Positions 17,311 to 26,545 are shown, counted from the stretch's first letter. The stretch: DNA of 58,634 nucleotides from Vreelandella subglaciescola (GCA_030454225.1 JAKDRW010000007.1:1-58634); one strand, 5' to 3'. Notes: generated by a model not told the origin, from the sequence alone. Numbers and translations: made by a program.

Positions 17311-18437
17311 GACGCCTCCTTGAGCGTTTGGGTCAACGCGTCGTTCAGGCACTCGCCGCGCCAGCCGCTGGGCAGTACCGGCGCTTCATCGGCCAACACC
17401 TGCATCGCAAGCGCCTCAATATCGCGCCGGCGCAAGAGCATTTCAGGCGCCATACCCAACGCTTCACCACGCTCGCTGACGGCTTTTTTCAGCGCCTTGA
17501 ACAGCGGTTTGAACGGCGGGCGGGCCGGGTCTGGCCAGGCGGGCGGCAGCGCCTCAGACGCGCAGCGCTGCGCGTCTTTCACCAGCGCCAGCAGCGTATC
17601 GCCGTCTTTTTTGACCAGCGAGGGCTTAACGTCTTCCACCGCGGCCAGCTCAAAGCGATTTTCCGGCATGGCGTCGGCGACGGCAAACAGCACCTTATCG
17701 CTAACCAGCCAGTTGCGCGGCATGTTCCGCCGGCGTATTTCGCCTTCGCGCCAGGCGGTCATCAGCCGGTAAGCCTCGATCTGGCGCGGCGTCAAGCGCC
17801 ATAGCTGGCGCTGGCGGGTAAACCACTGGGCGTCCTGTTCGGCGCTGCGCCCGGCCTGATCGATCAGCGCCTGGCACTGGGCCAGCGCCCAGCCCATGCG
17901 CCCGCATTCCTCGAGCGCTTGCTGCTGATGCTGCCACACCTCGAGCAGGCAGATAACGTCAAGCGCGGCGTAGTCGCACTGCGCCGGCGTCAGCGGACGC
18001 TTCAACCAGTTTGACCGGGTCTCTTCCTTGGGCAGGTCTTCGTTCAGCCAGTAAGCCACCAACTTTTGAAAGCCCATGCCGGGTGTTTCGCCCAGAAAAC
18101 CCTGCGCGACCTGGGTATCCATCAGCGGCGTGGGCAGCACGCCGGCCCAGCACTGCAGCACTTCGAGGTCTTCGCTGCAGGCGTGGATCAGCTTCAGCGC
18201 GGCGTTTTGCAAAAGCGCCCGGCACGCCGGCGTGCAGTCCACCGCCAGCGGGTCCACCAGATAAGTCACTCCGTTGCCGGCAAGCTGGACCAGCGCGGTT
18301 ACGGGGTAAAAGGTCTTTTCGCGGAAAAACTCGGTATCCAGCGCGATCACGTCGGCATCCGCTAGCTGAGCGCAGGCGTCATCCAACGCTTCCGGCGTGG
18401 CGATCCACTGGTACGAGGGGGAATCAATCAAAGACAA
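17307..18437 (-). CDS. rnd: ribonuclease D
   Basis: This 3'-5' exoribonuclease matures tRNA and other stable RNA 3' ends. The 376-residue protein has the DEDDy nuclease domain with D34 and E36 (ALDTEFF), D90 (CSEDLEVL) and Y156/D160 (YAALD), followed by HRDC domains. The start codon is TTG (18435-18437) with a weak upstream GGG; E. coli rnd also starts with UUG, a known expression-limiting feature. It is followed by ycgL with a 4-base overlap. Confidence 0.94.
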   Translation of the reverse strand: MSLIDSPSYQWIATPEALDDACAQLADADVIALDTEFFREKTFYPVTALVQLAGNGVTYLVDPLAVDCTPACRALLQNAALKLIHACSEDLEVLQCWAGVLPTPLMDTQVAQGFLGETPGMGFQKLVAYWLNEDLPKEETRSNWLKRPLTPAQCDYAALDVICLLEVWQHQQQALEECGRMGWALAQCQALIDQAGRSAEQDAQWFTRQRQLWRLTPRQIEAYRLMTAWREGEIRRRNMPRNWLVSDKVLFAVADAMPENRFELAAVEDVKPSLVKKDGDTLLALVKDAQRCASEALPPAWPDPARPPFKPLFKALKKAVSERGEALGMAPEMLLRRRDIEALAMQVLADEAPVLPSGWRGECLNDALTQTLKEAS

Positions 18438-18451
18438 AAGCAGGGTTTCCC

Positions 18452-18477
18452 GAAAAGGCGCGCACGCGACGCGTGCG
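18452..18477 (-). terminator. possible terminator after recR
   Basis: CGCACGCG and CGCGTGCG (18461-18468, 18470-18477) are perfect arms around a single base, and on the minus strand a CCTTTT follows. It lies 27 bases past the recR stop and just ahead of rnd. It may end the dnaX-ybaB-recR transcript. Confidence 0.4.
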
Positions 18478-18503
18478 GCGGGGTTAAGTCATGAACCAGA
18501 GAG

Positions 18504-19109
18504 TTATTCGCTGGCAAAAGGCAGGCGGCCGTTAAAGGCGCGGCTTAGCGTGCCGCCGTCGACGTATTCAAGCTCGCCGCCCATGGGCACGCCGTAGGCC
18601 AGACGGGAAAACGTCACGCCGTAGGCGGCCAGCTGGGTGGCAATATAGTGCGCGGTGGCTTCGCCCTCCACCGTGGGGTTGGTGGCCAGCACGATTTCGT
18701 GCACATGCCCCTGAGCTACCAGGCTTTCCAGCGACTCAAGGCCGATGGCTTCGGGGCCGATGCCGTCAATCGGCGACAGGTGGCCGTGGAGCACGAAATA
18801 GCGTCCGCGAAATCCGCCGGCTTCTTCGATGGCGAGCTGATCGGCCGGCGATTCCACCACGCACAGCAGCGTCTCGTCGCGCCGCGGGCTCTGGCACAGC
18901 GCGCATAGTTCGGCTTCGGTCAGCGTGCGGCAGCGCTGGCAATAGCCGACGGCCTCGATGGCCTCGGCAAGCGTCGCTGAGAGGCGTTTACCGCCGTCGC
19001 GCTCGCGCTCCAGCACGTGCATGGCCATGCGCTGGGCGGTTTTCGGCCCGACGCCCGGCAGCACCCGAAAGGCATCCATCAGCTGTTCGACAAGCGGTGA
19101 AAAGCGCAT
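18504..19109 (-). CDS. recR: recombination protein RecR
   Basis: RecR works with RecO and RecF to load RecA on gapped DNA. The 201-residue protein has an N-terminal helix-hairpin-helix ([13 protein letters not shown] at about 18-30), a C4 zinc finger (CQRCRTL through CALC) and a Toprim domain starting [16 protein letters not shown]. It ends in the usual [11 protein letters not shown] region. The ATG follows the ybaB stop by only 3 bases, so it belongs to the dnaX-ybaB-recR operon, the standard gammaproteobacterial arrangement. Confidence 0.96.
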   Translation of the reverse strand: MRFSPLVEQLMDAFRVLPGVGPKTAQRMAMHVLERERDGGKRLSATLAEAIEAVGYCQRCRTLTEAELCALCQSPRRDETLLCVVESPADQLAIEEAGGFRGRYFVLHGHLSPIDGIGPEAIGLESLESLVAQGHVHEIVLATNPTVEGEATAHYIATQLAAYGVTFSRLAYGVPMGGELEYVDGGTLSRAFNGRLPFASE

Positions 19110-19112
19110 CTA

Positions 19113-19439
19113 TCAGAACGGCATTTTAAAGCCGGGTGGAAGATCCAACCCGGCGGTGGCGCCTTCCATCAACTCTTTGGAACTGGCCTCAATTTTGCGC
19201 ACGGCGTCGTTGACCGCGGCGGCGAGCAGGTCTTCCAGCAGCTCCTTGTCTTCCTCCATCACGCTCGGATCGATATCCACCTTGCTGACGTCATGGCGAC
19301 CGTTCATGGTGATCTTGACCATGCCGGCGCCGGCTTCGCCCTGCACTTCCGCCTTGGCGACTTCTTCTTGCGCGCGCTGCATTTTTTCCTGCATTTCCTG
19401 CGCCTGCTTCATCATGTTGCCCATTCCGCCTTTCATCAT
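19113..19439 (-). CDS. YbaB/EbfC nucleoid-associated protein
   Basis: This is a 108-residue YbaB/EbfC family dimeric DNA-binding protein. The Met- and Gln-rich N-terminal helix ([15 protein letters not shown]), the GMVKITMNG strand and the [15 protein letters not shown] helix are characteristic. It binds DNA and may bend it or modulate recombination with RecR. It lies between dnaX and recR with short gaps, 33 bases from dnaX. Confidence 0.95.
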   Translation of the reverse strand: MMKGGMGNMMKQAQEMQEKMQRAQEEVAKAEVQGEAGAGMVKITMNGRHDVSKVDIDPSVMEEDKELLEDLLAAAVNDAVRKIEASSKELMEGATAGLDLPPGFKMPF

Positions 19440-19472
19440 GGCGATGTCTCCCGAGTCAAAGTAAAGGTTGTG

Positions 19473-21329
19473 TCAGTCGGCGTGCCCTGCGGGCATCACG
19501 CCGTTATCCATGAACGTCGCGCCAAACGCCTGCTTGAGCTCTTGTATATGGGGGTCACGATTGAGCGTATCAAGCGCTTTTGCCTGACGTTCCTGCCCTA
19601 CCCGGGCATCCCGCGTCTGCGGCGTTTCAAGCGTGAGATCAAGCGCCTCTGCGCTCATCGTCACGCGGCGCTCAATGCCGTTTGACGCCAGCGCTTTGGC
19701 AATCCGGGTGTCGTGTACCTCGGCCTGCATGGCCGCCTGGCTGGGATCAAGGCGCAGCGCCAGGGTTTCCCCGTCGTCGCTTTTCAGCTGGCAGTGCGCG
19801 GCCAGATTGCGCGTCAGTCCGCCGAGCTTCAGCGCGCCAAAGCCCTCGAGCCAGCCGGCATGGTCGAGCCGTCCGGGCGGCGCCGTGTCGGGAGCCGGCG
19901 CCTCAGCAGCGACGGGCGGTGCTGGTTCAGGGGCAGACTCAGCCACCGGCTCAGGGCTAGCAGGCTCGGGGCCGGACGAGGGATGAGGACTGCTCAGCGG
20001 CTCAACCATCGGCGGCGCCTCGTCGGTCGCCCATGGCGGCTCGGCTGATGGCGCTTGCTCGCTGGGCGGCGTCGGCTCAGCGGGTGGCACCGGCTCAACG
20101 GGTGGCGTCGGCTCAGCGGAGAGTGCAGACGTAGCGGGCGGTGCAGAGCTCGGCGGTGCGGCCGGGGTTTCAGCGGACGGGCGCTGCGACTGCAGCGGCA
20201 GCGGCGTTGCCGGCGGCCGCGGCACGCCCTGGGGGCGAAATGCCAGCATGCGCAGCAGGGTCATTTCCAGCGCGCTGCGCAGCGCCGGCGCGTGAGCCAT
20301 ATCGCCGCGCCCCTGAATGCCGATCTGGTAATAGAGTTGCACGTCTTCCGCGGTAAAGCGCGCGGCAAGCGCCAGCACCGTGTCGCGGTCGCCGTGGCCG
20401 TTATCGACCGCGTCGGGCACCATCTGCGCCACCGCCAGACGGTGAAGGATCGCCGTTACGTCATCCAGCACCGCGGCGAAATCGGGCCCCTGCTCGGCCA
20501 GCTGCGCTATTTCGCCCAGCAGGCGCGCCACGTCAACGTCAGCCAGCGCTTCCACCAGCGCCAGTACGTGACGATGATCCAATGTGCCCAGCATGGCCGC
20601 AACGTCGGCGTGGTGGATCGCCCCCTGGCCAAAGGCAATGGCCTGATCGGTCAGGCTCATGGCGTCGCGCATGGAGCCGTCGGCCGCCTTGCCCAACAGC
20701 CACAGTGCGCCCTCTTCAAACGCCACGCCCTCTTCGCCCAGCACGAACGTCAAATGCTCGACCACGCGTTCGGGGGGGATATGTTTGAGGGTAAACTGTA
20801 GGCAGCGCGACAGCACCGTCGGCGGCAATTTTTGCGGGTCGGTGGTGGCCAGCAGGAACTTGACGTGGGGCGGCGGCTCTTCCAGCGTTTTCAACAGCGC
20901 GTTGAAACTGCTGGTCGAAAGCATGTGCACCTCGTCAATGAGGTACACCTTATAGCGCCCCTGGGTCGGCGCGTACTGGACGTTATCCAGCAGTTCGCGG
21001 GTATCTTCGACCTTGGTGCGCGACGCGGCATCGACTTCGATCAGGTCGACAAAGCGTCCTTCGTCGATCGCCCGGCAGCTGTCGCACTGCCCGCAGGGCG
21101 TTGAGGTAATGCCTGCGTCGCCTTGGCCGCCGGCCGTGCAGTTGAGGCACTTGGCCAGAATCCGCGCCAGCGTGGTCTTGCCCACGCCGCGGGTGCCGGT
21201 AAACAGGTAGGCGTGGTGCAGGCGCCCCTGATCAAGCGCATTGACCAGGGCGCGCTGTACGTGCGCCTGCCCCACAAGTTCGTGGAATGTACGTGGCCGC
21301 CATTTGCGGGCCAGAACCTGATAGCTCAT
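19473..21329 (-). CDS. dnaX: DNA polymerase III subunits tau/gamma
   Basis: This is the clamp-loader ATPase, 618 residues. It has Walker A GTRGVGKT at 45-52, a zinc module with C64, C79, C82 and C85, the DEVHML Walker B box and the SRC sensor region (LSRCLQF). A long Pro/Glu/Ala-rich linker (about residues 375-480) leads to the C-terminal tau domain that contacts the polymerase. I find no A AAA AAG slippery site, so a gamma form by ribosomal frameshift is not predicted. AAGGA precedes the ATG. A promoter with TTGGCT and TAGAAT lies just upstream. Confidence 0.95.
   Translation of the reverse strand: MSYQVLARKWRPRTFHELVGQAHVQRALVNALDQGRLHHAYLFTGTRGVGKTTLARILAKCLNCTAGGQGDAGITSTPCGQCDSCRAIDEGRFVDLIEVDAASRTKVEDTRELLDNVQYAPTQGRYKVYLIDEVHMLSTSSFNALLKTLEEPPPHVKFLLATTDPQKLPPTVLSRCLQFTLKHIPPERVVEHLTFVLGEEGVAFEEGALWLLGKAADGSMRDAMSLTDQAIAFGQGAIHHADVAAMLGTLDHRHVLALVEALADVDVARLLGEIAQLAEQGPDFAAVLDDVTAILHRLAVAQMVPDAVDNGHGDRDTVLALAARFTAEDVQLYYQIGIQGRGDMAHAPALRSALEMTLLRMLAFRPQGVPRPPATPLPLQSQRPSAETPAAPPSSAPPATSALSAEPTPPVEPVPPAEPTPPSEQAPSAEPPWATDEAPPMVEPLSSPHPSSGPEPASPEPVAESAPEPAPPVAAEAPAPDTAPPGRLDHAGWLEGFGALKLGGLTRNLAAHCQLKSDDGETLALRLDPSQAAMQAEVHDTRIAKALASNGIERRVTMSAEALDLTLETPQTRDARVGQERQAKALDTLNRDPHIQELKQAFGATFMDNGVMPAGHAD
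20062..20120. repeat. 18-base tandem repeat in the DnaX linker
   Basis: About three copies of an 18-base unit (GGCGTCGGCTCAGCGGGT and variants) encode the repeating Glu-Pro-Thr/Val-Pro-Pro-Ala/Val/Ser hexapeptide of the tau linker. Copy number could vary between strains without breaking the frame. Confidence 0.6.
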
Positions 21330-21372
21330 GGGGCAGGATATCCTTTGGCGGGCAAAAACAGGGAGTGGCGTT

Positions 21373-21401
21373 ATTCTAGCGGCCGGTGCTCAGTCAGCCA
21401 A
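21373..21401 (-). promoter_or_regulatory. candidate dnaX promoter
   Basis: On the minus strand TTGGCT (21396-21401) and TAGAAT (21373-21378) are 17 bases apart, about 44 bases ahead of the dnaX ATG. It lies in the gap between grxD and dnaX, so dnaX can be transcribed independently of grxD. Confidence 0.5.
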
Positions 21402-21442
21402 CACGCCGCTTGCCAACCGCTGCCCGAAACGCAGCGAGCTGC

Positions 21443-21793
21443 TTAGGCGCCGTCGCCGTCTGCAGCGGCGTTGGCGCGTTCGGCGGCGGCCTTGACCAGT
21501 TTTTCCAGCTCGCCGCTCTCGTGCATCTCCACCACGATATCGCAGCCACCGACCAGCTCGCCTTCTACCCACAGCTGCGGGAAGGTCGGCCAGCTGGCCA
21601 CTTTCGGCAGCTCGGCGCGAATATCGGGGTTGTCCAGCACGTTAACGAAGGCGAAACGCTCGCCGCAGTTCATCAGCGCCTGTACGGTTTGCGCCGAAAA
21701 GCCGCACTGGGGCAGCTGCGGGGTACCTTTCATGTAAATCAGGATCTGGTTTTCGCTGATTTGCTGCTGAATGTTTTCCACGGTGGTGCTCAT
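21443..21793 (-). CDS. grxD: monothiol glutaredoxin, Grx4 type
   Basis: This is a CGFS-type glutaredoxin of 116 residues with the active site C30-G-F-S in LPQCGFSAQ. It binds and transfers [2Fe-2S] clusters, often with BolA. WPTFPQLWVEGELVGGCDIV holds the cis-proline and glutathione-binding features. The ATG has AAGGAGG six bases upstream. It is divergent from argF. The Ala-rich end (ERANAAADGDGA) is a short nonconserved tail. Confidence 0.95.
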   Translation of the reverse strand: MSTTVENIQQQISENQILIYMKGTPQLPQCGFSAQTVQALMNCGERFAFVNVLDNPDIRAELPKVASWPTFPQLWVEGELVGGCDIVVEMHESGELEKLVKAAAERANAAADGDGA

Positions 21794-21839
21794 AAAGCCT
21801 CCTTACGCTTGCCGGCGAGCGGCGTGCGCCCTTCGCCGG

Positions 21840-21867
21840 CCTCAACAATGAGTGTGACCTCAACAAT
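21840..21867. repeat. 10-base direct repeat upstream of grxD
   Basis: CCTCAACAAT occurs at 21840-21849 and 21858-21867, an 18-base period, in the grxD-argF divergent region about 50 bases ahead of grxD. It may be tandem regulator half-sites on one face of the helix. No known box is recognised. Confidence 0.35.
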
Positions 21868-21924
21868 ACCCGATCATGCTACTAGGCCTTGTGCCTGGGC
21901 ACCATCCTACGCATGCCGGCCGCG

Positions 21925-21953
21925 TTGCGCATCCCCTGAAGCCTCGCTAGGAT
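21925..21953 (+). promoter_or_regulatory. candidate argF promoter
   Basis: TTGCGC (21925-21930) and TAGGAT (21948-21953) are 17 bases apart and end 24 bases before the argF ATG. No clear ArgR box is visible around it. Confidence 0.4.
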
Positions 21954-21977
21954 GGTCTTTTTACACGGAGAGCCGCC

Positions 21978-22895
21978 ATGGCGACACGCCATTTTCTGAC
22001 CCTTCTGGACTTGACCCAAGACGAGCTGCACTACCTGATTCAGCGCGCCATCACCATCAAGAGCAGCCTGAAAGCCCAGGGGCCGGCCTATACGCCACTT
22101 CCCAACCGCACGCTGGCGATGATTTTTGAAAAATCGTCGACCCGCACCCGGGTGTCGTTTGAAACGGCCATGGCGCACTTTGGCGGGCACGCGCTATTCT
22201 TGTCGCCGCGCGATACCCAGCTGGGTCGCGGCGAGCCGATCGGCGATACCGCCCGGGTGCTTGCAGAAATGGTCGATGCGGTAATGATTCGCACGTTCTC
22301 CCACGCGGGGCTTGAAGAGTATGCCGCGGCAAGCCAGGTGCCGGTCATCAACGCGCTCACCGACGACTACCACCCCTGCCAGCTGCTCGCCGACGTCATG
22401 ACCTGGACCGAGTTGCGCGGCCGGGTGCGGGGCCGTACCGCGGCCTGGATTGGCGACGGCAACAACATGTGCCATTCGTGGATCAACGCCGCCCGCCAGT
22501 TCGGCTTCAAGCTGCGCGTTTGCTGCCCCAAAGGCTACGAGCCGCGCGCCGATATCGTCGCCGCCGCAGGCGACTCGGTCAGCATACTGCACGACCCGCA
22601 GCAGGCCGTAGCAGATGCCGACCTGATCACCACCGACGTGTGGGCCTCCATGGGCCAGGAAAAAGAGCAGGCCAAACGCGAAGCCGACTTTGCCGACTTT
22701 CAGGTCACCGAAGCGCTGCTTGACCTCGCCAAAGAAGATGCGCTGTTCCTGCACTGCCTGCCCGCCCACCGCGGCGAAGAAATCAGCACCACGCTGCTGG
22801 ACGACACGCGCGCCGTGGTTTGGCAAGAGGCCGGCAACCGCCTGCACGCGCAGAAAGCCCTGATCGAGTTTCTGCTGCTCGGTCGGGTCGGCTAA
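21978..22895 (+). CDS. argF: ornithine carbamoyltransferase
   Basis: This enzyme makes citrulline from ornithine and carbamoyl phosphate in arginine synthesis. The 305-residue protein has the carbamoyl-phosphate site STRTR at 54-58 and the ornithine-site motif [10 protein letters not shown] beginning at H259/C260. The [11 protein letters not shown] segment (from about H133) is also conserved. The length fits the anabolic ArgF type. GGAGAG lies nine bases upstream of the ATG. It stands alone, divergent from grxD and followed by the tRNA-Ala unit on the opposite strand. Confidence 0.96.
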   Translation: MATRHFLTLLDLTQDELHYLIQRAITIKSSLKAQGPAYTPLPNRTLAMIFEKSSTRTRVSFETAMAHFGGHALFLSPRDTQLGRGEPIGDTARVLAEMVDAVMIRTFSHAGLEEYAAASQVPVINALTDDYHPCQLLADVMTWTELRGRVRGRTAAWIGDGNNMCHSWINAARQFGFKLRVCCPKGYEPRADIVAAAGDSVSILHDPQQAVADADLITTDVWASMGQEKEQAKREADFADFQVTEALLDLAKEDALFLHCLPAHRGEEISTTLLDDTRAVVWQEAGNRLHAQKALIEFLLLGRVG

Positions 22896-22972
22896 ACCAC
22901 CCTTAAATGCGCCACCGCCAGGGCATGCCCAGCGATGGCGCACACCCTGCGCACGCGCCGCCAGACCTACAT

Positions 22973-23008
22973 AAAAAAACCGCCCGACGGCGTAAGCCAT
23001 CGAGCGGT
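22973..23008. terminator. bidirectional terminator between argF and tRNA-Ala
   Basis: A 13-position stem with two mismatches (22979-22991 with 22996-23008) closes on a GTAA loop. On the minus strand it is followed by seven Ts, ending the tRNA-Ala transcript. On the plus strand only four Ts follow, giving weaker termination of argF. Confidence 0.75.
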
Positions 23009-23018
23009 TTTATCTATT

Positions 23019-23094
23019 TGGTGGAGCCTAGCGGGATCGAACCGCTGACCTCAACACTGCCAGTGTTGCGCTCTCCCAGCTGAGCTAAGGCCCC
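23019..23094 (-). tRNA. tRNA-Ala (GGC)
   Basis: A complete 76-base cloverleaf on the minus strand, with encoded CCA. The acceptor GGGGCCT pairs with AGGCTCC (one G-U), the anticodon arm is CAACA-CTGGCAG-TGTTG with anticodon GGC, and the T arm carries GGTTCGATCC. It has its own promoter upstream and a terminator downstream. Confidence 0.97.
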
Positions 23095-23132
23095 AGGTGC
23101 TACGCGCTATATTTACTGCGCCAGCGGGGCGA

Positions 23133-23161
23133 ATAATAAGCGAAAGCTTGAGCCGAGTCAA
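23133..23161 (-). promoter_or_regulatory. promoter of tRNA-Ala
   Basis: On the minus strand TTGACT (23156-23161) and TATTAT (23133-23138) have a 17-base spacer. The -10 ends 38 bases before the tRNA 5' end, leaving a short 5' leader for RNase P. Confidence 0.65.
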
Positions 23162-23286
23162 GCATGGCGCAAACAAACAAATTCCTAATGTTTCTTAGCG
23201 TACATTTATGGCACTATTTTGTAATCTTACCGTACCAAGCCATCCGACTGTCGCTACTTCTGCCTCAGCAACTTGGGAGCCGCCTT

Positions 23287-23937
23287 TTGATCAACGTACT
23301 CATAGTCGATGATCACCATCTGGTCAGAACCAGTATTGCGTATCTACTCAGCCAGGAATGCGACATTGCCATTGCCGGCGAAGCCGACGACGGCGAAAGC
23401 GCTGTCGTCCAGTGCCGGCAAACGCGGCCCGATATAGTGCTGATGGATATCCGCATGCCCGGCATTGGCGGCCTTGAGGCAACGCGGCGCATCCATCGTG
23501 GCATGGCCGATATCAAGGTGTTGATTTTAACCGCGCATATCGAAGACAGCGTTGCCCGACACACTCTCGACGCAGGGGCGGCCGGTTTTTTAAGCAAAGG
23601 GGCCGAACACCAGGAAATGGTTGACGCCATCCGCCACGTTTTCCACGGCCGGCGCTATGTCAGTAAAAGCATCGCCCAGCACCTCGCGCTGGCCAACCTC
23701 TCGGGAGATAACACCCTGTTTGACCAGCTTTCCCAGCGTGAAATGCAAATTGCCCTGATGATCGTCAACTGTCAGCGTGTTCAGGAAATCGCCGACCGCC
23801 TGCACCTCAGCGCCAAAACCATCAACACCTACCGCTACCGGCTATTCGACAAGCTCAAAGTGAGTACCGACGTAGAGCTTACGCACCTAGCCTTGCACCA
23901 CGGCCTGGTAGACGGGTTTGAAACGGTCCGCGGGTAA
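23287..23937 (+). CDS. gacA: response regulator GacA/UvrY family
   Basis: This is a NarL-type response regulator. With a GacS/BarA kinase it activates the Rsm/Csr small RNAs that control secretion, biofilm and carbon storage. From the TTG start it has 216 residues: a receiver domain with D8, D9 and phospho-acceptor D54 (VLMDIRMPG), K104-region KGAEHQEM, and a C-terminal LuxR helix-turn-helix (LSQREMQIALMIVNC to HLSAKTINTYRYR). The protein begins LINVLIVDDHH, matching GacA MIRVLVVDDH, and GGGAG lies 8 bases before the TTG; the frame opening at 23164 would add 41 unrelated residues. The gacA-uvrC-pgsA order is the classic one. Confidence 0.93.
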   Translation: MINVLIVDDHHLVRTSIAYLLSQECDIAIAGEADDGESAVVQCRQTRPDIVLMDIRMPGIGGLEATRRIHRGMADIKVLILTAHIEDSVARHTLDAGAAGFLSKGAEHQEMVDAIRHVFHGRRYVSKSIAQHLALANLSGDNTLFDQLSQREMQIALMIVNCQRVQEIADRLHLSAKTINTYRYRLFDKLKVSTDVELTHLALHHGLVDGFETVRG

Positions 23938-24009
23938 GCGCCAGACGGTTTAAACGCCGAATCTGATAGACTGCTTGCATCACCCACGCGACTGTCAGGC
24001 CACGATACG

Positions 24010-25824
24010 ATGCCCTTTGATTCCAAACAATTCCTGAGCACCGTTGGCGCGTCACCGGGCGTTTATCGCATGCTCGATGCTCAGGGCAATACGCTTTACG
24101 TGGGCAAAGCCAAACGGCTGAATGCGCGTCTGGCCAGCTATTTTCGCGGGCGCCTGAACGCCAAGACCCAGGCGATGGTCGGGCGCATTGCCGATATCAA
24201 CATTACCGTCACGCGCAGCGAGATCGAAGCCCTGCTGCTTGAGCAAACGCTGATCAAATCGCTGCACCCGCCCTATAACATCCTGCTGCGCGACGATAAA
24301 TCCTACCCGTTTATTTTTGTCACCGACCGCCATGCGTTTCCCGCACTGGAATACAAGCGCGCGCGCCAGCGTAAAAACGACGGCCGCTATCTGGGCCCCT
24401 ACCCCAGCGGTGGCGCGGTGCGCGAAAGCCTGGCGCTAATGCAAAAAATATTTCGCATTCGCAGCTGCGAAGACAGTGTTTTCGCGCATCGCTCGCGTCC
24501 CTGCCTGCAGTATCAGATTGATCGCTGCAGCGCGCCCTGCGTTGGCTACATTAGCGAGGCCGACTACCGCCGCGATCTCGAGCACGCCATCATGTGCCTT
24601 GAAGGCAAAAGCGAACACGTCACCCAGGCGTTAACCGATGCCATGGAGCAAGCCAGCCAGACGCTGAACTTTGAGGAAGCCGCACGCTTTCGCGACCAGA
24701 TTCAGCAGCTGAGAACGCTTCAGCAGCGCCAGTTTGTCGATACCGAGGGCGGCGATGCCGATATTTTTGCGCTGGCTCAGCGCCCCGGCGGGCTCAGCGT
24801 GGCTATTCTCAGCGTGCGCGACGGCCGCCTGCTCGGCGCCCGCCACCATACGCCGCAGAACGACCTGGACCTTGCGCCGGCAACGCTGCTGGCCAACGTC
24901 GTAGGGCAGTATTACCTCGCCCAGCCCCACGACATTCCGGCTGAAGTCATCACCTCCCGCGCGCTGGCCGGCGGCCAGCTGCTACAAAGCGCCCTCACGC
25001 AACAGGCCGGCAAGCACATTCGCCTGGCCCATCAGGTGCGCGGCCACCGCGCCCAGTGGCAAGATCTGGCCATCACCAACGCCGAGCAGCACCTTATCTC
25101 CACGCTTGCCAGCCACAAACAAATGAGCGAGCGCTTCGCCGCGCTGCAAAAAGCCCTGGGACTTGAGGCAATGCCCCAGCGGCTTGAATGTTTCGACATC
25201 AGCCACAGCCACGGCGAAGCCACCGTGGCTTCCTGCGTGGTGTTTGACCCCGATGGCCCGCGCAAAAGTGACTACCGCCGCTTCAACATTACCGGCGTGG
25301 CCGCCGGCGACGACTACGCCGCCATGCAGCAGGCGCTCACGCGGCGCTTAAAGCGCATCACCGCCGATGCCGGCACCACGCCGGACGTGCTGATCGTCGA
25401 CGGCGGCAAAGGCCAGCTCAATATGGCGCGCGACGTGCTGGAAACGCTGGGGTTTACGACGATCACGCTGCTGGGCATCGCCAAGGGCACGACGCGCAAA
25501 GCGGGGCTGGAAACGCTGTTTCTCGATACCCCCGAGCACCCGCTAGCGCTTGACGCCACCTCACCGGCGCTGCACTTGGTGCAGCACATTCGCGACGAAT
25601 CTCACCGCTTTGCCATCGCCGGCCACCGCGCCGCCCGCGATAAAACGCGGCGCACGTCAACGCTGCAGGATATCCCCGGCGTTGGCCCCAAGCGGCGCCG
25701 CGAGCTGCTGCGTTTTTTTGGCGGCCTGCAGGGCGTGAAAAAAGCCGGACGCAGCGAACTGGCTCGCGTACCGGGCATCAGCGATGCGCTGGCTGACATT
25801 ATTTATCAGTCGCTTCACGGATAA
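24010..25824 (+). CDS. uvrC: excinuclease ABC subunit C
   Basis: UvrC makes both incisions of nucleotide excision repair after UvrAB recognise damage. The 604-residue protein has the GIY-YIG 3' nuclease at the N-terminus (GVY 17-19, YVG 30-32), a UvrB-binding UVR helix at about 205-240 (LNFEEAARFRDQIQQL), the RNase H-like 5' nuclease (LIVDGGKGQLNMA region) and a C-terminal double helix-hairpin-helix (DIPGVGPKRRRELL). It begins 72 bases after gacA and is followed by pgsA. Confidence 0.97.
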   Translation: MPFDSKQFLSTVGASPGVYRMLDAQGNTLYVGKAKRLNARLASYFRGRLNAKTQAMVGRIADINITVTRSEIEALLLEQTLIKSLHPPYNILLRDDKSYPFIFVTDRHAFPALEYKRARQRKNDGRYLGPYPSGGAVRESLALMQKIFRIRSCEDSVFAHRSRPCLQYQIDRCSAPCVGYISEADYRRDLEHAIMCLEGKSEHVTQALTDAMEQASQTLNFEEAARFRDQIQQLRTLQQRQFVDTEGGDADIFALAQRPGGLSVAILSVRDGRLLGARHHTPQNDLDLAPATLLANVVGQYYLAQPHDIPAEVITSRALAGGQLLQSALTQQAGKHIRLAHQVRGHRAQWQDLAITNAEQHLISTLASHKQMSERFAALQKALGLEAMPQRLECFDISHSHGEATVASCVVFDPDGPRKSDYRRFNITGVAAGDDYAAMQQALTRRLKRITADAGTTPDVLIVDGGKGQLNMARDVLETLGFTTITLLGIAKGTTRKAGLETLFLDTPEHPLALDATSPALHLVQHIRDESHRFAIAGHRAARDKTRRTSTLQDIPGVGPKRRRELLRFFGGLQGVKKAGRSELARVPGISDALADIIYQSLHG

Positions 25825-25933
25825 ACGCGCGGCGATCATGGATGCCGTCTCGCAAGAGGGATAGAATGAACCGGCAACTAACGACGTCCCGACGCTTTCT
25901 CCTCTCGTTTTCCGGCAAGGTTCGCACCCCGCG

Positions 25934-26482
25934 ATGAATATACCCAACATCCTCACGCTCGCTAGAATCCTTTTTATTCCGCTGCTGGTAGTGCTGTTTT
26001 ATCTACCTTTCGAGTGGAGCATGCCCGTGGCCGCCACGTTTTTTGCGCTCGCCGCCGTGACCGACTGGCTAGATGGTTACCTCGCCCGCCGCTGGGATCA
26101 GTCCACTCCTTTCGGCGCGTTTCTCGACCCGGTGGCCGACAAGCTCATGGTCGCTGTGGCGCTTGCGCTGCTGATCGAGCGTTTTGATAGCTGGGCTCTG
26201 ACGCTTCCCGCGCTGGTCATTATCGGGCGTGAAATCGTAATTTCGGCGCTGCGCGAATGGATGGCCGAAATGGGCAAGCGCGGCGCGGTAGCGGTGTCCT
26301 GGATCGGCAAGTTGAAAACCACGCTGCAGATGGTGGCGATCCTCTTGCTCCTCGCCTATGCGCCCGGACACTGGGTTGCCGACCTTGGTATCATTACGCT
26401 TTACGGCGCGGCCGTGCTGACGCTCTGGTCCATGATTCAGTACCTCAAGGCTGCCTGGCCGCATCTCAGCCGTTCAATGTAA
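25934..26482 (+). CDS. pgsA: CDP-diacylglycerol-glycerol-3-phosphate phosphatidyltransferase
   Basis: This membrane enzyme makes phosphatidylglycerol phosphate, the first step to PG and cardiolipin. The 182-residue protein carries the full CDP-alcohol phosphotransferase signature from D44 (DWLDGYLAR) to G61, D65 and D69. Several membrane segments are visible (about 8-26, 30-44, 76-92 and the C-terminal half). It is the third gene of gacA-uvrC-pgsA and precedes a tRNA cluster with its own promoter. Confidence 0.96.
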   Translation: MNIPNILTLARILFIPLLVVLFYLPFEWSMPVAATFFALAAVTDWLDGYLARRWDQSTPFGAFLDPVADKLMVAVALALLIERFDSWALTLPALVIIGREIVISALREWMAEMGKRGAVAVSWIGKLKTTLQMVAILLLLAYAPGHWVADLGIITLYGAAVLTLWSMIQYLKAAWPHLSRSM

Positions 26483-26545
26483 GGAGCTAAAAGAAGCCGG
26501 CGGCTCAGCGTGCGCAGCAAAGAAAAACCGATTCTCTTCAAGCCG

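Noticed and set aside
19473..21329. Programmed frameshift in dnaX to make gamma
   Set aside because: I scanned the minus strand for an A-AAA-AAG slippery sequence and found none.
21330..21442. 4.5S RNA (ffs) next to dnaX
   Set aside because: No GGAAGCAGCC-type core or long hairpin is present.
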